Assembly: GCF_018294505.1 (NCBI RefSeq) | Contig: NC_057809.1 | Location: 512,851,693 to 512,915,692 of the forward strand | DNA length: 64,000 nt | Origin: Triticum aestivum | Lineage: Eukaryota > Streptophyta > Magnoliopsida > Poales > Poaceae | Reading direction: 5' to 3' | Part shown: piece by piece, positions 59,498 through 64,000 of the stretch | How the letters are laid out: each line of letters starts with the position of its first letter | Numbering within the stretch: position 1 is the stretch's first letter | Notes under the pieces: model-generated | Told to the model about the DNA's origin: nothing | What the model saw: the letters and a program-made list of their open reading frames with translations, nothing else | Database searches by the model: none | Position numbers and translations under genes: made by a program

Positions 59498-61025
59498 TGA
59501 TAACCCACAAGTATAGGGGATCAATTGTAGCCTCTTTCGATAAGTAAGAGTGTCGAACCCAACGAGGAGCTAAAGGTAGAACAAATATTCCCTCAAGTTC
59601 TATCGACCACCGATACAACTCTACGCACACTTGACGTTCGCTTTACCGGAAACAAGTATGAAACTAGAAGTACTTTGTAGCTGTTTTTGGGTAAGCTTCC
59701 AAGAAAGTAAAGAGCACATAAATAAAAGCTTGGGATGTTTAGATAAAGACACAACTAAATTAGTTTTAGTAAAGAGCTTTTGTCAACAAGAAAGTTATTT
59801 GTCCCTAGGCAATCGATAACTAGACCGATAATCATTATTGCAATATTATTTGAGGGAGAGGCATAAGCTAACATACTTTGTCTACTTGGATCATATGCAC
59901 TTATGATTGTAACTCTAGCAAGCATCCGTAACTACTAAAGATTCATTAAGGTAAAACCCAACCATAGCATTAAAGCATCAAGTCCCCTTTATCCCATACG
60001 CAAACAACCTACTTACTCGGGTCTGTGCTTCTGTCACTCACGCCACCCACCATAAGCAAATCATAAGCATATTGCAAACCCTACAGCGGGAATGCCTCAT
60101 GCTTGCGCGACACGGAGAGCACCATAGGACAGCACCAATAATAAAACATACAACTCAAACCAATCACGATCATCAAATAGCCATTAGGACAAAACAGATA
60201 TCCTCAAACATCATAGGATAGCCATACATCATTGGGAAATAATATATAGCGTTGAGCACCATGTTTAAGTAGATATTATAGCGGGTAAGAGAGAGGTTAC
60301 ACCACTGCATACAGGGGGGAAGAGTTGGTGATGATGGCGGTGAAGTTGTTGGTGAAGATCGCGGTGATTATGATGGCCCCCGGTGGCACTCCGGTGCCAC
60401 CGGAAGTGAGGGGGGAGAGCCCCCCTCCTTCTTATTCTTCCTTGACCTCCTCCCTAGATGGGAGAACGGTTTTCCCTCTGGTCCATGGCCTCCATGGCAT
60501 GGGAGGGGCGAGAGCCACTCCAAGATTGGATCTGTCTCTCTGTCTCTCTCTGTTTCTGCGTTCTCAGATTCTTCCATTTCACCGTTTCTTATATTCCCAG
60601 AGATCCATAACTCCGATTGGGCTGAAATTTTAACACGATCTCTATCCGTATATTAGCTTTCTTGCGGAGAAATAAGGGCTCCAACCGACTTACGAGGTGG
60701 CCACGAGGGTCAGGGGCGCGCCTGACACCCTGGGGCGTGCCCCCCTACCTCGTGCCCCCCTCAGGCACTGTCTCGCGATGATTCCACTTCCCAAAATTCA
60801 TAAATATTCCAAAATAAATCTCCGTCAGTTTTTATTCCGTTTGGACTCCGTTTGGTATGGGTTTTCTGCCAAACAAAAAACATGCAACAAACAAGAACTG
60901 GCACTGGGCATTGGATCAATATGTTAGTCCCAAAAATAATATAAAAAGTTGCCAAAAAGTATATGAAAGTTGAATAATATTGGCATGGAACAATCAAAAA
61001 TTATAGATATGACGGAGACGTATCA
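59498..61025 (-). repeat. 5' LTR of the pol-less element (1528 bp)
   Basis: TGATACGTCTCC at 61025 to GGGTTATCA at 59498 (minus strand). A decayed ...gacgccgttgccggggag leader follows it inward. Confidence 0.9.
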
Positions 61026-61030
61026 GACCT

Positions 61031-61931
61031 CTCGAACAGCGACCAGCTCTCGCCTTATCATGACAGTCAGTTTTTGGCTTTCTCGACTGAGGTGCTCGTC
61101 CGAAAGAACCGGGACACAATCACAGTAGTTCTCCCAGTGCTACCTTAGCCGATATAGCGGAACGTAAGGTACCAAAACATGGGAGCCGGGCAAACCCAAC
61201 TATTGACCCAAGACATGATTCGGAGCTGATGCATATAATGCCATAAGTTCGGGGTGCCGCACTGTTGAAAGTGTTCGGACTTCTCACGCCATATTATGGG
61301 GTAAGCGAAAGCCCCTGGCGTACTGACCGTACTAGAATGTACGGGTGCAAGTTGTCGTAAATGAACATATAAGCAAAAAAAGGATGGATAATGCAATAAT
61401 AGACTAATGCTATGCATTGTTATTTAAATAATACGTCGAAGCGTACTGGTACAAGTAGTGTAATAAGCAAAGAATAGGACTATTTGACATGTCCTATACA
61501 AGGGCAAGCTGCGTATGGGTAGTAAAAAGCGGGTATATCGTTTGTTATTAGAGACCACCTGGGGGTTCCCTTGTACGTCTTAGCTTCTTGCCTCCTTGGT
61601 TGTTCCTTCCCGTAATGTGTTCTGCAATCATACTTCCGGAAAGGGCTCCCAAAGAGTAAGGTCCTAAAAGAGAAACAATTATAAAGGTATGCAGCCCCTA
61701 GGGAGGTTAAGCCGCATTGCGAGACGTGCCCTGATCGTGCCCCCGCCTATGCCCATGGTATTTTTAGTGCGTAATTATGTACGCGCGGCGCGGATTTCGT
61801 CGCTTGACTAGGACTAGGACGGGGCCCGAATTGCTAGGCAAGCTCTGAATGTGCCAGGCGATCCTGTTGCAGGTTACTCCGGACTCGCTTAACGGTGTCC
61901 GGGGGCTGTATCGCCGAATTGGTAGTTTGCC
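61031..61931. other. Fatima copy 2 spacer after protease
   Basis: Homologous to 16950-17700 of copy 1 (reverse orientation). No RT or integrase. Confidence 0.6.
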
Positions 61932-62384
61932 TTAAAAGGCTGCTTTGTGCTTCTGCTGCGAGGGCCGCAGTGTGCTCTTCCATGCGGAGCGAGCGTTTTG
62001 TGTTTCCATTGACTGTAATGACCCCCTAGGTCCTGGCATCTTGAGCTTGAGGTATGCGTAATGCGGTACCACATTGAATTTTGCAAATGCGGTTCGCCCG
62101 AGCAGTGCGTGATAGCCACTGCGGAACAGGACGATATCGAAGATTAACTCCTCGCTTCGGAAGTTGTCCGGAGATCCAAAGACCACTTCCAGTGTGATTG
62201 AGCCCGTGCAACGGGCCTCTACACCTGGGATGATGCCCTTAAAGGTGGTTTTGGTGGGTTTGATCCTCGAGGGATCTATACCCATTTTGCGCGATGTATC
62301 CTGATAGAGCAGGTTCAGGCTGCTACCGCCATCCATAAGGACTCGAGTGAGGTGAAATCCGTCGATGATGGGGTCTAGGACCAA
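61932..62384 (-). pseudogene. Fatima copy 2 aspartic protease region
   Basis: Minus-strand frame with VLDPIIDGFHLTRVLMDGG, SSLNLLYQDT, and FRSEELIFDI...YHALLGRTAFAKFNVVPHYAYLKLKMP; about 75-80% identical by eye to copy 1. Active site MDGGSS. Frame shifts and stops separate it from gag, so treated as a fragment. Confidence 0.8.
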
Positions 62385-62763
62385 TGCGGCGGATCTGCCA
62401 TGACGGATACTAGTGGGGTGGTCCTTGCGATCAAAGGTTATCGGACATGAGGACCATGGGTTGAACTTTGGGATGACGGGCTCTATCGCATAGACGTCCC
62501 TTAGCGCACGCTATCGTTCCCTTTTGGGAATGTGGGTTGCGTATATCATGTTCACCGTCTTCACTTGTGGGGGGAACCTCTTCTGTCCTCCCGTGTTCGG
62601 CGGCCGGGGCTCCTCCTCATCATCACTATGCAGCCCCTTGTCCTTGTTTTCGTCATTCAACTTGTCGGCCTGCTTGAACGCCCATCATTCTCTGTTGGTG
62701 TGATTGGCTGGCTTATCGGGGGTGCCGTGGATTTGACACGAGCGATCAAGTATGTGATCCAAA

Positions 62764-63993
62764 CTAGATGAGCCTGGAGTACTTCTTTTGAATGGCTTTT
62801 CCGCTGACCGGATCTAGACCTCTGAATCCGGCATTGACTGTCGTATCATCGATGTTATCACCGTTGTTGCGGCGCTTTTGTCTATTACGACGTGGTCTGC
62901 CGTTGGCATCTTTAGTATCTGAAGTGCCCGGATTCCTTGATGTGTTGTTGCTGCAAGCCAGCCAGCTATCCTCGCCCGCGCAAAAGCGGGTCATGAGTGT
63001 CATGAGGGCTGCCATAGACTTCGGCTTCCCCTGGCCGAGGTGCCGGGCGAGCCACTCGTCACAGATGTTATGCTTGAATGCCGCTAAGGCCTCTACATCC
63101 GGATAGTCGACAATTTGGTTTTTCTTAGTTAGGAACTGTGTCCAGAATTGCCTGGCCGATTCCCTGGGCTGCTGAGTTATATGGCTCAAGTCATCAGCAT
63201 CTGGTGGTCGCACATAAGTGCCCTGGAAGTTGTCAAGGAATGCACCTTCCAAATCCTCCCAACTGCCGACGGAATCAGCTGGCAAGCTATTCAGCCAATG
63301 CCGAGCTGGTCCTTTGAGTTTTAGTGGGAGGTACTTGTTGGCATGCAGATCATCACCGCGAGCCATGTGGATGTGGAGGAGGAAATCCTCAATCCATACA
63401 GCGGGATCTGTTGTACCATCATACGATTCGATATTTACGGGTTTAAAACCCTCTAGGAATTCATGATCCATAACTTCATTCGTGAAGCATAGGGGGTGTG
63501 CGGCGCCTCTGTGCCGGGCTATATCACGACGCGGTTCATATGAGTCTTGTCTGCTGTATTCGGCCCGGCCGGATTTACTTTTAGTGTATCCGACGTGACG
63601 GTCATCGTCTCGCGTTGGCGCATGTTCCCATGACCCGTATATCGACCTTGCATGTTTTGCCCTGCTTTCCAATACGTCTCGCAGGTCCCGCGTGTTGCCC
63701 CGGGCCTTGGTATTTTTGTTTGAGTGGCGGCGGGGTGCAGGCTGAACTTCAGGCTTTAACACCTCTCTAGCTCGGCCACGAGGTGGCCGGTCAGCCGCAT
63801 CGTACACTGGTGATGTAGGTTTCAATGCTACCTCCTCGAGGTGAGGTAGCAACCTGCGCTTTGGGTAACTCTTGGAGGGGCGCTCGAGTTTGTATTCCTC
63901 GGCCGCAAGGACTTCGGTCCATCTGTCTGCTAGCAAATCTTGATCAGCTCGAAGCTGTTGTTGCTTTTTCTTCAAGCTATTTGTTGTGGCCAT
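62764..63993 (-). CDS. gag: Fatima copy 2 gag core
   Basis: The best preserved Fatima coding frame: 409 codons from ATG 63993 (MATTNSLKKKQQQLRADQDL). Residues 1-60 are coiled-coil-like; then a basic/Arg-rich linker, WIEDFLLHIHMARGDDLHANKYLPLKLKG (capsid part, near residue 210), RHWLNSLPADSVGSWEDL and FQGTYVRPPDADDL, and a basic tail. The stop at 62764 is followed by a knuckle-like C...HTNRE region in another frame, so gag is truncated relative to its ancestor and was once joined to the protease. The internal Met is not the family's natural start; the ancestral protein began upstream of the window edge, as in copy 1. Confidence 0.75.
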   Translation of the reverse strand: MATTNSLKKKQQQLRADQDLLADRWTEVLAAEEYKLERPSKSYPKRRLLPHLEEVALKPTSPVYDAADRPPRGRAREVLKPEVQPAPRRHSNKNTKARGNTRDLRDVLESRAKHARSIYGSWEHAPTRDDDRHVGYTKSKSGRAEYSRQDSYEPRRDIARHRGAAHPLCFTNEVMDHEFLEGFKPVNIESYDGTTDPAVWIEDFLLHIHMARGDDLHANKYLPLKLKGPARHWLNSLPADSVGSWEDLEGAFLDNFQGTYVRPPDADDLSHITQQPRESARQFWTQFLTKKNQIVDYPDVEALAAFKHNICDEWLARHLGQGKPKSMAALMTLMTRFCAGEDSWLACSNNTSRNPGTSDTKDANGRPRRNRQKRRNNGDNIDDTTVNAGFRGLDPVSGKAIQKKYSRLI

Positions 63994-64000
63994 AAGCCGA

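Larger units (their letters stand above)
54433..61025 (-). mobile_element. Pol-less LTR retrotransposon with one long ORF
   Basis: LTRs 54433-55927 and 59498-61025, TG...CA (minus strand TGATACGTCTCC...GGGTTATCA), perfect 5-bp target duplication GACCT (54428-54432, 61026-61030). On the minus strand the internal domain starts with a leader containing gacgccgttgccggggag, then one ORF (59373-58033), then non-coding DNA to a tract aagcttggggatgc (55941-55928) next to the 3' LTR. There is no RT, RNase H or integrase in any frame. The LTRs differ by a ~34-bp indel (near 55210 / 60275) and many substitutions. Structure fits a non-autonomous (TR-GAG or LARD-like) element. Confidence 0.85.
35904..64000 (-). 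mobile_element. Gypsy element, Fatima type, copy 2, 5' end beyond the window
   Basis: 3' LTR 35904-36374, internal DNA to the window end, with gag and protease on the minus strand at 61932-63993 and the antisense gene on the plus strand (36927-54033). It is interrupted by a chromovirus (38317-52401) and a pol-less LTR element (54433-61025). Without these it shows about 7.4 kb here and again lacks RT and integrase. Confidence 0.9.

Overview
The window is plant genomic DNA from the repetitive part of a large grass genome, almost certainly Triticeae (wheat, Aegilops or a relative). The evidence is a stack of nested retroelements whose ends I recognise as Triticeae families: a Copia element of Angela type, two Gypsy elements of Fatima type, a Cassandra-type TRIM with a 5S-rRNA-derived LTR, Gypsy LTRs of about 4 kb, and a CACTA terminus. 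Family names come from recalled termini, not from a search. There are no operons, and no clearly functional host gene was found.

Layout: 1-2287 is the 3' end of a Gypsy element (internal region plus 3' LTR) carrying an antisense ORF. 2288-8380 is the least repetitive part; it has three minisatellites and a decayed gene fragment resembling a 3'-5' exonuclease. About 8380-11367 is a CACTA element preserved only at one end, full of subterminal repeats. 11368-34929 is a dead minus-strand Angela element that was hit several times. CACTA cuts its 3' LTR; a complete Fatima (11626-22133, TSD GTCAT) lies in the same LTR and itself contains a solo LTR (14677-16348, TSD ATGAT); a chimeric element (26777-31518, TSD TCCCG) lies in gag. 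34930-35903 is a piece of another LTR. 35904 to the window end is a second Fatima on the minus strand, which contains a nearly intact 14-kb Gypsy chromovirus (38317-52401) and a 6.6-kb pol-less LTR element (54433-61025, TSD GACCT).

Two structures stand out. First, the 26777-31518 unit has a Cassandra internal region and 3' LTR but a 4.3-kb Gypsy LTR in the 5' position, with one perfect TSD around the whole. That is what a strong-stop DNA transfer between two co-packaged retroelements would leave. Second, both Fatima copies carry, antisense to gag-protease, a five-exon gene. It has its own TATA box about 110 bp upstream of the ATG and four introns at matching positions, with lengths 79/80, 79/78, 154/97 and 74/74 bp in the two copies. 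The chromovirus landed inside intron 2 of one copy. Neither Fatima encodes reverse transcriptase or integrase, so they depend on another element to move.

The chromovirus is the most complete coding unit: a gag-protease-RT-RNaseH-integrase frame with catalytic motifs present, broken by two single-base frameshifts and one nonsense codon, plus an extra ORF ahead of gag that resembles a double-stranded-RNA-binding fold. Most other open frames in the window are shadows in LTR or repeat DNA.
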